A stretch of DNA of 64,000 bases. Source: Serendipita indica DSM 11827. Lineage: Eukaryota; Basidiomycota; Agaricomycetes; Sebacinales; Serendipitaceae. Positions 36,295 through 47,439 of this stretch are shown one piece after another. Within the stretch, counting starts at the first letter, position 1. Each line of letters starts with the position of its first letter. The translations under genes were made by a program, and so were the position numbers. The stretch covers positions 1,054,001 to 1,118,000 of the forward strand of contig CAJVGD010000010.1 of NCBI GenBank assembly GCA_910890315.1, written 5' to 3'. The notes under the pieces were generated by a model. The model searched no databases. It was not told the origin of the DNA and worked only from the letters and a program-made list of their open reading frames with translations.

Positions 36295-39200
36295 CTAATT
36301 GAGGAGGAAGACCTCCATGTCAACGTCAGGTTCCTTAACAGCTTCCTCGGTTTGGTCTTCCAACCATATCGGCGACTCGTCGAGCCTCAGCTGCACCGTC
36401 CCAGCGCCCGAGATCTCACACTCCTTGACCCAATAGTAGATTTTTCTAGCCTCGTCGAGCTCGAGTTTGAACCCGTCGAGCGCAGGTGGCCTCCAATCAG
36501 TCGACTGCATCCGTACGCGGACAGACGGGTGGATGAACTCGCTCGTCCTGAATATGGTTTTCTTCTCAACGCTCTGCTTGAGGTAGTATTGACCGGGGGT
36601 GCGGTAACGTTGACCTCCAAACTTGAATTTGTATGTATGGTATTCGTCGTGTACGTCGGAGCATGCCCAGCCGCGAGCCACTGGAGGAGGGACAGAAGGC
36701 TTCGTAGCTTTAGGATCGGAGCGCGCGGGATCCAAAGAGGGTTTTCGAAGTTCATACGCGACTCCTTCACGGAACTGCAACTTTCCCTTGATGTAGTTGT
36801 ACATCCACGCGAAACTGAGATCGGACATGTCGTTGGGTGCTCGTTCATATCCACCTCCTACGTCAGTGTGGACTCCGGGCACTGTTCGTTTGTAAGCAAA
36901 CCAGGTTTGCAGATTTCGAGACAAGGGATTGGCGAGGTAGAGTACTCACTCCAGACTTGATAAAAACCAGTCCCATCACCCACGTTAGACTTGGTGCCAT
37001 GGTCGTACAGGAGCGTTGGAGTAAACGAGGTGCGACACTCGTCCAAGGCCAAAACCTGATACACGCCATGGATATGAGCTCTGAAATCCTGTGGATCTAA
37101 GAGGCGCATGTCAGAAGAGATGATATGGTAGGGAGCACTTACTCATTGCAAGAGGGAAAGACGTATCATGATACTGATATTTCTTGTTGTTGAGTCCTGT
37201 CCAACTCAGAGGCTTGAGAAGAGTGCTAATGGTACCCTCAGGGATACCAAGACTTCCGACAGTGTCGAAAAGACCCATAGCGAGAATGATGACGTCCTTG
37301 TTGATCGTGAAATGCTCGCTCTTGTTGACCTGAGGATCTTCAATCTCCACTTTGCCGCCTTTCCATTCGACCTTCTTGTTGATTATCGACGGGTCCCCAT
37401 CGCCACTCTGCAGGTCTTCAACCTCCACTTTGTAGGGTTTGTGCTTCGCCCTCTTTTTGACCCAGTCTTCGAGTTCCTTACGACTCTCTTCAGTGTCGAT
37501 ACGTTCCTTGTATCGTGCATAGATCTGCGGCAGTTTGTCTAGGCAATCCTTGGTGAGCAAGCCAATCTACGACACCAATGGTCAGTTGAATAGAAGGATC
37601 ACCAGCTTAAAACATACATTGCAAATGAGAGAGGCAATAGCACGGGCGGTAAAAGCGCCTCGGGAGAAGCCGAATAAGAAAGTTCGTCCCCTTCCTCAAA
37701 GTTTAGCGAGAAGAAGGTGTAGGCTTCGAGGATATGTCTGTCGAGACCGTATCCAAAGGCACCTATGTATGATTGAGTCTGCTAGGTTAAGAGTATTCAA
37801 ACAGAAACCTACTGGAAAGGCCCGTGCCAAAACCAGACATTTCCTCGGTGCCAATTCCGGTTTGGTAGAGGACAACTGCAAAGAAATCATCAGCACGAGC
37901 CTTTCTCAGTGATCAAACTGACTCTGTGGAACCTTCGAGGTGGAATTAATCTCCATCGAAGTATCGAATGCTCGGGCTAGCCGAGTGACATTTGTTGGGA
38001 CAGTGGCGACTCCGTTACTCGACGACTGGCCAGTACCATCACAACAGACAATGAGATTCTTCCGCATCTTGCTTCTGTCAGGTTGCTCGTTGGGGTCTTG
38101 GGATTGAAAATCATGCTGCTCCAATTCTGGATGATATTGTGTATCGAACGGGTTTGGAAACTTGAACACTCTGGTTTCGTTGGTCGTGGGCCAGTTCATC
38201 CACCCGGATTTCTGGTGTGCCATTTTGGAAAGCTTTTTGTGACACTCGGAATCTTCGACAATCTTCTTTGCCTCATGGTCGATGAGAAATGCTTCCATAT
38301 TGATCTTTGGATTGTCGACATCGATCGAGTTGCTGTCGTTGGGACGCACTACCCATTCATTGAGCTTGAGATGCACCTTTCCTTTGCCAGGGAAATCACA
38401 CTCCTTAAGCCAATAGTACCTATTTCTCTCCTCGTCATGGACGAGCGTGAAGCCGTCAAGCGCCCGAGGCCTCCAATCCGTCATCATCATACGGACACGG
38501 ACCGAGGCGTGGATCCATTCGTTCGTGTTGTAGACTTCATTCTCCGTAATTCCTTTTTCAAGATAGTACTGGCCAGGAGTACGGTGGTGTGGAGTGGAGA
38601 ATTCGAATATAGACGCATGGTACTCGTTATGTGCAGGGGAGCATGCCCAGCCTTGGTCAAACGGCTCGTTACCGGAGCGATTGGGAGCCAAAGATGGCTC
38701 CCTGAGTTCTCTAGCAACTCCAGGACGAAAGGTAAGGTGACGCCTCATCACGTTATACATCCATGCGAAGCTAATGTCTGACAGGTCGCGGAATGCACGC
38801 TCGTGGCCACCCCCAACGTCGGTATGGCCACCCGGAACTGGTAAAAGTTATATCAGCCTCGCGGAAACAGCGTACGTAGAAGAAGTGACCCTACCCCAAA
38901 CTTGGTAGAAGCTTGTACCACGGTTTTCATGGCCACACAAGTAGAGAAGGTTGGAGAAAGAGACCGACAGCACTCATCGATCGCGAGTACCTGATACACG
39001 GTATCGATGCGAGCCCGAGAATTTTTAGAATCTGTGGAAGAGTAAGGTGGGACCCAGACGATCGCGTACATGTTTTTACCTGGCACGTTAGGGAGGTGCT
39101 TTCCACCGGAGACGTCAAGGCTACCGATAGTATCGAAGATGCCCATGGCCGTGATGACAACCTGTTTGTAGACTTTGAATGGATCGGTCCCAGGGGTGAC

Positions 39201-39888
39201 GGGGTTCTCAATTGTCTTGTTGCTCGTGTATTGTTGGTAGATGGCCGGCAGTTGATCTAGGCAGTCCTTTGTGAGCAGCCCGACCTAGGAGCTGTCAGTT
39301 GTCGGAGAGAGTTGTTTTTAGAAGACCAACGCTGCAAATGAGGGAGGCAACCGCACGCGCGGTGACGGCTCCAAGAGAGAAACCCAACAAGATTAATTCA
39401 TCTCCCTCTTCATAGTTGAGTGAGAAAAAGGTGTACGCTTCTAGGATGTGCCTCTCAACTCCGCGTCCTGAAGAGACTAGAAAGAGAATGAGAGCTTTTC
39501 AAGGATCAGGATATGAACGTACTCGACTTGTTAGATCCGTAGAAAGAGACCTGTTCAGTCCCAACTCCGGCTTGATAAAGGACGACTGGAAAGAAGCATA
39601 AGAGTCTGTGCCACCTCGAGGAATAACACGACCTTGGGGGATCTCTTGTACGTTGCCTGCGTCTTTTTTCATGTACGACGAAGTATCAATTGCTCGAGCG
39701 AAGCGAGTAACGTTTGTTGGGACTGTATTCACCCCGCTATTTGAGGATTGACCGGTCCCGTCACAACAGACGATGAGTCGCTTCCAGATCATGCCTTTAC
39801 GGGACGTAGCTGGCAGGGTTGAAGGCTCTTTATACAGAGTGTCGAAAGGGTTGGGAAAATTGAAAGGATGGGTTCCGTTTGTCGCCAT
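36295..39888 (-). CDS. Two DUF2235 hydrolase domains fused in one frame
   Basis: First domain (39888 to about 38200): MATNGTHPFNFPNPFDT, KRLIVCCDGTGQSSNSG, elbow LILLGFSLGAVTARAVASLI, TAMGIFDTIGSLDVSGG, VPGGHTDVGGGHERAF. Its usual end (HQKSGWMNW) runs without a stop into the N-terminus of a second domain, TTNETRVFKFPNPFDTQYHP then KNLIVCCDGTGQSSSNG. So there is no room for a second promoter, and one transcript of two hydrolases is expected. The second domain keeps VPGVHTDVGGGYERAPNDM and the beta-rich C-terminus. It has one frame break near 37680, right at the elbow (FSRGAF is out of frame), and a TAG at 36295 where siblings have Gln; similarity continues to 36196. The second half is therefore probably inactive or misassembled, while the first looks whole. 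Confidence 0.7.
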
Positions 39889-39949
39889 TATTTCAGTCGT
39901 CTAATCTGTTGACGGTCGACGGACCAATTCGCAGACGGAGGGTGAGGCC

Positions 39950-39957
39950 TTTATATA
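39950..39957 (-). promoter_or_regulatory. TATA box of the fused DUF2235 gene
   Basis: Minus-strand TATATAAA about 62 bases upstream of the start. It lies in a block similar to that upstream of the copy at 44934-46920, which has TTATAAA at about 46971. Confidence 0.55.
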
Positions 39958-40070
39958 CACCGCCCAGAGACATCTTACCTAAATTTTGGGCGTCTAATGC
40001 CAATGTAGCGGCGGCGGGGGAACCTCTTTCCACCATTTCAACCCAGAGTCTGACAAGCGTTGACATGGGC

Positions 40071-40094
40071 CGGAAGTTGCACATTTCCGAACGG
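40071..40094 (-). promoter_or_regulatory. Shared CGG...CCGAAC box upstream of fused DUF2235 gene
   Basis: Plus-strand reading CGGAAGTTGCACATTTCCGA, followed by ACGG, 183 bases upstream of the start. A TCTGACAAGC motif precedes it, as TCTGACAGGC does at the 47089 copy. Confidence 0.5.
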
Positions 40095-40404
40095 AAAATG
40101 GACCAATATACGATGGATCCACGATGAAACCTCTCCTTTTCAGCTCTCTGACCGGGTTTTGTGCTGGATGTGTAGCTCTTCGAGCGAGGTGTAGAAGCAG
40201 GAGTGCGATTATGCGTATCGCTGGAGTTCTGCCGCATGGATGGGTTGTTTTGTTGTAAATTCTGTTGCATTTCTTTGAATCCGGGGGACAGCGGTGGCGA
40301 AATGGCCGAGCTGTGGACGGGGCCAACCAACCTCGGCAACATTCACCATTATTTAGAAATGTCCATACCGTAAGCGAGAGAAGTATACAGTTGGGACTGT
40401 ATGC

Positions 40405-40560
40405 GCGATGCTAAAGCCATGTAAGTCGACGTTGTGGGCGCCAAAATTGAGTTTGCTCCTTTGTTCCAGGTTCGCCTTCATACGAGACCCACCAGCAGGA
40501 GCTATAGTCAGCGACATAGCTGGTTGGAATCTAGTCAAGCATCACCTGGAATGCTGTCCC
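40405..40560. repeat. Diverged duplicate block, copy 1 of 2
   Basis: Similar to 44645-44815. Both contain TTTGTTC(C/T)AGG and a GT(C)ATAGT...CGACRTAG stretch, then CAAGCATCA. The minus strand reads MKANLEQRSKLNF here and MGNMSLEQRRGLD there; the plus strand reads PPAGAIVSDIA and SPTGVIVADVV. Either strand could be the remains of an exon. Confidence 0.45.
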
Positions 40561-41260
40561 CGACCTAATAACGCTCTTCAAATCGGGTTTTCAACATTCC
40601 TCGAACTCCTGCTCTATGTGATCATATTCCAGGTCATGGCATGCTCTTTGATGCCTGTACTCTCAACGCCACCACCAGGCGCTCCGTTATGAAACTGCCT
40701 GACTGGATTTCAGGAATCGACAAGGAAAGCAGACTCCTCTCAGAGAGCTCTTACGGCGGCGAGCCAGCCATCATCCATCATTTGCGGAGCGTAGCTGTTC
40801 CCTTTATTGATTTCGCATCCACGGCTATAGGACTCGTACTCACGTGTAGCGTCATACGTTGTCTGCCTTGCATCCCGCAGTTGACTAACATACATCTCCC
40901 ATTTCCAGTCGCTCTTCATCCTTGAATATATCATTCATAATTTGAGCTTCATTTCTGGTACTAGGGATATGCTCATGCTGGCCGTAATCATTGTGTGATT
41001 GGCTCAGCATGCGTCGTCCGAGTAGAGTGCTCTGGTTTATCAAGTTTTGGCTACTTCGGCGTGCCCATGCTAATGACTCCTTGTCGTGTACATCTCGTTG
41101 CGAATCGCATTGACGTGGATATCTAACAACGATTACTGCAACAACCTTTCTACTGGATCATGGTTCATGGTCACCAATGCGGCAAGTCACGGTGCAGCAC
41201 CATTCGCAGTTGAGTAGAATCGTTTCACGCGTGAATTGATTATAAAATAAAGTACATCCT

Positions 41261-41724
41261 CTAATCCAACTCGTCTATGCTTTGAACACTACGACGCTGA
41301 GCAAGTTGGTCGGCCTTAGCTTGGTGGCTTTGGTGTTGAGCGGTATGATAATCCACTTGTGCCATATGGTGACGGTATTGGCCCTCGTGCGTCGCAGCAG
41401 CTTGGTGGTTACCACTGTCTCATTGTCAGTGCACGATATTTCATAGTCTAATTTGTGGACAGACCTCTGGTGTGCAGCCTCCGCATGATTAGAATGTGTC
41501 TCTGCATGATGAAGGTGGTGCTCTGCCTGGGCCAGATGGTGGTCAGCCTGGCTTTGGTGATGGGCATGAAGCTGGGCGCGGGTTAAGCTAGGGCTGAAGA
41601 GGAAAGAAGAATATAGTTGAGTAACCATGTAACCGCATCGTGTCTGAGCGTACTCTGGAATTGGAGCTGCAGATCCCCAGAGAGCAGCCGATGCAAAGAG
41701 TATAGCAAAGAAGGCGAAGCGCAT
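41261..41724 (-). CDS. Small secreted His/Gln/Ala-rich protein, copy 1
   Basis: Signal peptide MRFAFFAILFASAALWGSAA (ATG 41722-41724), then PIPDPSLTRAQL and a mature part of about 95 residues built of short helical repeats: AHHQSQADHHLAQAEHHLHH, AETHSNHAEAAHQ, and after the second intron GNHQAAATHEGQYRHHMAQV, ending RRSVQSIDELD. No cysteine in the mature protein. Two introns (about 63 and 50 bases) join in frame. The His spacing (HH every 7 residues) would place His along one helix face, suggesting metal or acid-surface binding, which is inference. Size and secretion fit a small effector-like or cell-wall protein; no family recognised. Confidence 0.72.
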
Positions 41725-42749
41725 GATCAACAAGTCGCGAAGAGAGGAAAGGAGAAGAAAAGGAAGAAAGTGCAAATAAAGGGTGAAAGCACAGAAGGAG
41801 AACCAGTCTGAGGAGAGTTTCGACGGCAAGGAGAGGCCATTTATACCTTTCGAGAGTCAATAGACTTGTATCATCCGAGCTCTGGCATTGGAATGATTAC
41901 AATCTATGGGAAATACGTTGCAAGAAGTGCGTTAACCACCAATACATACAGTTTGCCGAGCACTGTCTGAGCATTTCGGGAGAGCCGACTATCAAAATGC
42001 GCCATTCAAACAGGGAGAATGAGGAAAGAACTGACAGATGGTTCACATAGGACACAGACTTGTCTCATGCATGGCAGTGGTCTGGTCCGGGCTCGCGTAC
42101 TTGAGGTCAGCCGGAGGCTGATTGTCCGGGCATGGGTCATTCAAACTCCATCAATGAGAGAGATATTTGGCAGCGTGGTTATGACGAGGCACGGACTCTG
42201 TCCCAGGCATAGTGGCAACGCTAGCCTGCTTTTCCTATATTTGACGGTCGACCCACTGGAACCGATCAGGATTGCATTAAATACATCTCTCAGCTACAAC
42301 TATTAGAGAGGAAACGTCACATTTCCATCTAGCTTTGAACACGATCTCGCTCGACTGATTCAGTATGTGACTACGAGGGACACACACCAAGCACCGGATG
42401 TAACGTCTCCCGTCCCGAGAGCTATGAATTCACAATGGATAAACGCGGGACAGCATGTCATAGGAACACTTGTGTGACCTTGGCATTCATTTCAAGGGAC
42501 GGATGTGGTATTCAAGGGTCCGACTTGCCTTTGGGAGAAGCGATGGCACCCTATAGACTAGTTTACAATAGTAGCGCACCCTGTTCACGTGGCAGTGCGT
42601 GAAGCGAGCTGGGACAGATCTATTCGCTGTGCATTGCTTCCCACGGTCCACTCGAATTTCACTGAAGAATATGAAAATTCTTTGTCAGATTGTGTTGAGG
42701 ATTGCCTCCGGTCAGTGAGCAGAAATCGTTTGGCCCTCCCATCCATTGT

Positions 42750-42940
42750 AAGGATTGGTTCACCTTAGGTCCGAACCCGGCCGACCAGGTTGGATTATCT
42801 GAGTAACGGGGTACATAGGGAGTGTCACGCGTTAGGGGGAAAAGAGGGACACTATAGTCTAGTGGTCTAAGGCTAAGTCGGTGTGAATTCGACTTGTTCC
42901 ATTTTCCCACGGCTAAACATCAACACCCATTCACTATTGT
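42750..42940. other. About 190-bp insertion with Pol III-like boxes
   Basis: Present in duplication unit 1 only. Contains TAGTCTAGTGG (A-box-like, 42855-42865) and, 24 bases on, GAATTCGACTT (weak B-box-like). A full tRNA fold cannot be drawn, so this may be a decayed tRNA or the head of a SINE. Confidence 0.3.
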
Positions 42941-43019
42941 GATAATCGAAGCAAAGGTATGAAATAGGAAGGTTGATACGCATTGATTCATTCTAAGTGC
43001 GTCGAGAGGGTATCGGGGG

Positions 43020-44540
43020 GTTCTAACGACGATTACGACGACCTTGTGCTAGGATCATAGTCCGTGTTCACCTCCAGTGTGGCAAGTCACGGTATAGCAC
43101 CGTTCACAGATCTATAAGATCTTGTCACGCGTGAATTGATTATACAATAAAGTACATCCTCTAATCCAACTCGTCTATGCTTTGAACACTACGACGCTGA
43201 GCAAGGTGGTCAGCCTGAGCTTGATGGTGTTCGTGTTGAGCGGTATGATGGTCAAATAGCGCTATATGGTGACGGTAATGGGCCTCGTGCGCCGCAGCGG
43301 CTTGGTGGTTACCACTGTCTCATTATCAGCGCACGACATTTTATTGTCTAATTTGTGGACAAACCTCTGGTGTGCTGCATCCGCATGATTAGAATGTGTC
43401 TCTGCACGATTAAGGTGGTGTTCTGCCTGGGTCAAATGGTGGTCTGCCGCTGCTTGGTGATGGGCTTGAAGCTGGGCGCGGGTTAAGCTAGGTCTGAAGA
43501 GAAAGAAGACAGTCCAGTTGAGTATTCACACACACATCTTTTCTGAACGTACTCTGGAACTGGGGCAGCGGATCCCAAGAGCGCGGCCGAAGCAAAGAGT
43601 ACAGCAAAGAAGGTAACACGCATGATCAACGAGCTGCGAAGAGAGGAGAAGCGAAGAACAAATGGGGAGAATGTGCAAATGAAAGGTGAAAGTACAGAAG
43701 GAGAACCAGTCTGAGGAGAACTTGGTCGATGGCGAGGAGGCCTTTATACCTTTCGAGAGTTAATAGAAGTGTATAATCTGAGCCATGACATTGAAGTCAT
43801 TACAAATCAATGAGAAATGCATCGCAATGAGTGCGATAGCACAGTTTGCCGGGGACTGTCTGAACCTTTCTGGAGGGCCCAATTTTCGACAAGCGCCATT
43901 CAAACAGCGCGAATGAGGAAAAAAAATTGAAATATGGTTCATATAGGACAGAGAATTATCCCATGCATGGCAGTGATCCAGTCTGAGTTCGCATACTCGA
44001 GGTCAACCGGTGGCTGGTTGTCTGGAGATGAGTGGTTCAAACTACATCAATGAGAAGAATGTTGGACGCAGTGCTTGTTATGAGGCAGGGACTTTGTCCC
44101 AGGCATAGTGGAAACGGATATAACGTCTCCCATCCCGAGAGACATGAATCCACTCTATAGGTAAACGTGGGACAGCATACCGTAGGGACACTCACGTGAG
44201 AGGGTGGCATTGAAGTAAAGGGACAGGTGCGGTATTCAAAGGTCCGACTTGCCTTCCGCAGTGGCGGTGCCTCCCTATAAACTAATTTACAATAATAGTA
44301 CATTCCTGTCCACGCGCAGTGCGTGAAGCGAGACAGGATATATGTGTTCCCTGTACATCGCTTTCATGGTCCACTTGAGTTCCGCCGAAGGATCTTTGCA
44401 AGCTTGCATTGACGATTGTCTCTGGTCAGTGAGCAGAAATCATTTGGACCTCCCGCCAATCCCCTAGTTATGATGACTGAAGCAAGGGGTATGAAAAAAG
44501 GTAGACTGCTATACGTATCATGTTGTGATTGAATTGGCGG
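43020..44540. repeat. Segmental tandem duplication, unit 2
   Basis: Direct repeat of 41120-43010. Shared marks include GGCAAGTCACGGT, TCACGCGTGAATTGATTATA, CAGTGCGTGAAGCGAG and GGTCAGTGAGCAGAAATC. Divergence of about 10-15 percent in noncoding parts by eye, so not a very recent event. Confidence 0.8.
43161..43623 (-). CDS. Small secreted His/Gln/Ala-rich protein, copy 2
   Basis: Paralogue of the gene at 41261 in the second duplication unit. Signal peptide MRVTFFAVLFASAALLGSAA (ATG 43621-43623), then PVPEPSLTRAQL, AHHQAAADHHLTQAEHHLNR, AETHSNHADAAHQ, GNHQAAAAHEAHYRHHIALF, DHHTAQHEHHQAQADHLAQR and RRSVQSIDELD. The same two introns are present and the joined frame is intact. The two proteins differ mainly in single residues within the His-rich repeats, with the ends identical, so both copies appear under constraint. 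Confidence 0.7.
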
Positions 44541-44933
44541 GACGGCGATAGTGAAGTAGTCCAGACAGCGGACAACCGACGACGAATCGCGGGAAGCAAT
44601 ATAGCCATTTGGAAATGCTCCCACCCATGAAGAAGACACACACAGTTTGGAGTGCATAGGTGGATCAAAGGCCGTGCTGGGCATGTCGTGAGGGCAAAAA
44701 CAGTGCTCACGTCCAACCCCCTTCTTTGTTCTAGGCTCATGTTTCCCATCCGATACTCTCCGACCGGTGTTATAGTAGCCGACGTAGTGGCCAAGCATCA
44801 AGGAGAGCATCGACTTAGCAGCTCGTCAAAACTCGTCTGCTGGGGTTTGATATGCAATATATGACCGTGAGGTGATAGAGACAAGTACAGCTGACTATGC
44901 GTAGGGAACCGGAAAGGCAGACGTTGGATGATT
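44541..44933. other. Intergenic with duplicated block, copy 2
   Basis: 44645-44815 is the second copy of the block at 40405-40560. The rest is the 3' flank of the DUF2235 gene. No gene recognised. Confidence 0.45.
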
Positions 44934-46920
44934 TTAGAAAGCCGTGAGCCACTGTAACCATCCAGATTTGACACCAACGACTTTGGCAAGTCGCTCGTGA
45001 CATTTATCGTCTTCAAAGATCTCTTTCGCCTTCTTGTCCTGGTTTATAAGGTACGACTCCATGTCGACGTGCCGCTGCTGGAGCTCTTCTTCGGTTTGAT
45101 CGTGCACCCATACCGGCGATTCGTCGAGCCTTAGCTGCACCTTCCCGACACCTGAGACGTCGCACTCCTTGACCCAATAGTAGCCCTTTTCGTCGCGCTT
45201 GAGTTTGAACCCGTCGAGCGCAGGTGGCCTCCAATCAGTCGACAGCATCCGCACGCGAACAGACGGGTGGATGAACTCGCTCGTCCTGAATATGGAACCC
45301 TCCTTTACACTCTGCTCGAGGTAGTATTGACCGGGAGTGCGGTAACGTTGACCTCCAAACTTGAATTTGTATGTATGGTATTCGTCGTGTACGTTGGAGC
45401 ATGCCCAGCCGCGATCCTCTGGTGGAGGTGCAGAAGGCTTCTTCTTGACGGTAGGATCGGAGCGCGCGGGATCCAGAGCGGCCTCTCGGAGTTCGTTGAC
45501 GACCCCTGGACGGAAGTGCAAGCGGGCTTTGATAAAGTCGTACATCCACGCAAAACTGATATCGGATATGTCGTTGGGTTTTCGCTCGTACCCACCCCCG
45601 ACGTCGGTGTGAACTCCTGGCACTGTTCGATGGTAAGCAAGCCATTCTCACAGTGGACATAATATATCGGCGAAGGAGTGATAGATCAGGGAGACGACTT
45701 ACTCCAGACTTGATAAAAGCCTGTTCCTTCACCCACTTTGGACTTGGTGCCATGGTCGTACAGAAGAGTGGGAGTAAACGAAGTGCGACATTCGTCGAGG
45801 GCAAGAACTTGATAGACGCCAACAATATGAGCCCTGAAATCCTGAGGATCTGAGATTGTATGTCAGAAAACATGACTCATTCGCGCCGGCCAACTACTCA
45901 CTTTGTGCAACCGGGAACGATGTATCATGATACTGATACTTCTTATTGTTGAGTCCCGTCCAGCTCAAGGGCTTGAGGAGAGTGCTAATGGTCCCGTCGG
46001 GGATACCAAGGCTCCCGACAGTGTCGAAAAGACCCATTGCGATGATGACGACCTCTTTATTGATTGTAAACTTTTCGCTCTCCATGACCTTTGGGTCTTC
46101 AATCTCCACTTTGCCGCCTTTGTGCTTGACCCTCTTCTTGACCCAGTCTTCGAGTTCCTTACGGCTGTCCTCGGTGTCGATACGCTCCTTGTATCGCTTA
46201 TAGATCTTTGGGAGCTTGTTCAGGCAATCCTTGGTGAGCAGGCCAATCTACGACACAACTCGTCAGTGAGATAGCAGGACCATGCGGGCAATACACACAT
46301 TGCAAATGAGAGAGGCAATGGCACGGGCAGTAAAGGCGCCGCGAGAGAAGCCAAACAAGAATAATTCGTCGCCTTCTTCAAAGTTGAGGGAGAAGAAGGT
46401 GTAGGCTTCGAGAATGTGTCTGTCGAGGCCATATCCAAAGGCACCTATGTATGATTGAGCGTGTAATCTTGACAGTTTTCAGAAAGAGACATACTGGAGA
46501 GACCCGAACCGAGGCCAGACATTTCCTCGGTACCGACTCCGGTCTGGTAGAGGACAACTATACACGGAAATCAGTACAGCTCAAGTCAAATGGAAGAATC
46601 TGACTTTGCGGGATCTCTGTAGCGGGATCGTCTCCATAAGACTCGATTTGCTCTGAAGTATCGATGGCTCGGGCAAGCCGAGTGATGTTTGTTGGAACGT
46701 CGTCGACGCCGTTGCTCGACGACTGACCAGTACCGTCACAACAGACGATGAGCCTCTTCCTGATGTTGCTTCTGGCGGACTGTGGCTCTGGTGGCGGGGG
46801 TTCGACGTACTCTTGCTGGTCGTTGTAATCTCCAGACTGCTGTTGTTCTTCCAGCTCTCGATGATACTGCGTGTCAAAAGGTTCTGGGAACTTGAAAGGT
46901 GGAGGGGCTTTGGCCGGCAT
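44934..46920 (-). CDS. DUF2235 alpha/beta-hydrolase, copy 4
   Basis: Full-length sibling of the gene at 33676. In order: MPAKAPPPFKFPEPFDTQYH (ATG 46918-46920), an acidic Pro/Gln insert, KRLIVCCDGTGQSSSNG, VPTNITRLARAIDTSEQI, elbow LFLFGFSRGAFTARAIASLI, VIIAMGLFDTVGSLGIPDG, VYQVLALDECRTSFTPTL, VPGVHTDVGGGYERKPNDIS and the C-terminal SGWLQWLTAF. The catalytic elbow and the HTDVGGG region are intact and the frame is clean. Closest to the second half of the fused gene (shared DKKAK.IFED tail and EDWVKKR). Cytosolic; substrate unknown. Confidence 0.88.
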
Positions 46921-47088
46921 GTCGAAGATCAGTTGTGGGGAGTTCAAGTCGCAGACGGAGGGTGTGGCCGTTTATAAGCAGCCCGCATCTAGTGGTTCAC
47001 GTAAAGATACAGATGTCTAACATCAATGCAGCTGTAGCGGCAGATCGTCCTTCCGTTATTTCAGGGTCTGACAGGCATTCACTCCGCC

Positions 47089-47111
47089 CGGAAAGTACAT
47101 CTCCCGAACGG
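47089..47111 (-). promoter_or_regulatory. Shared CGG...CCGAAC box upstream of DUF2235 copy 4
   Basis: Plus-strand reading CGGAAAGTACATCTCCCGAA, followed by CGG, 169 bases upstream of the start. Third member of the set at 35775 and 40071. Confidence 0.5.
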
Positions 47112-47439
47112 AGTCTCGACTAGTTTAAACAACGGAATATGCAAGGAAACCACGGCTTGTTCCTTTACAATTCTTTTCTCGTGCCGGAATCTGTCCAAAC
47201 CCGACATTTATTGCTGTCGAGTCGCGAAACGAGGTCAGCATGAGCACAAAAGAGCGGACGTGATCGCAGTCTGTCGTCTCAAGAACATAAGATTTCACAG
47301 TTGCTGTATTCTTGGGACTTGGCAGGATATTGATCGTCGTGGAGAGGTCCAGGCCGTGCCGAATAGCGAAGTCACATCCATCTTCCATTCAGTTGACGGT
47401 CAGGGCACAACGGCAATCTGGATAAATGCATTTTATATC
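47112..47439. other. Intergenic, no gene seen
   Basis: Short minus-strand frame 47125-47388 is open but shows no recognisable feature. Confidence 0.4.

Larger units (their letters stand above)
39958..41260. other. Intergenic with a duplicated block
   Basis: Apart from the promoter elements of the fused DUF2235 gene, it holds a block at 40405-40560 repeated at 44645-44815. No gene recognised. Confidence 0.45.
41120..43010. repeat. Segmental tandem duplication, unit 1
   Basis: Matches 43020-44540 along its length, including a His-rich protein gene, its promoter and about 700 bases of noncoding flank. Unit 1 has two extra stretches absent from unit 2, about 42225-42395 and 42750-42940. Confidence 0.8.

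Noticed and set aside
42841-42910. Functional tRNA gene
   Set aside because: An A-box-like stretch is present, but the distance to the B-box-like stretch and the lack of an anticodon arm rule out a normal tRNA.
33676-46920. Bacterial-type interbacterial effector cassette
   Set aside because: DUF2235 is related to such lipases, but here the genes have fungal introns and promoters and no immunity or secretion partners; a host hydrolase family is the simpler reading.
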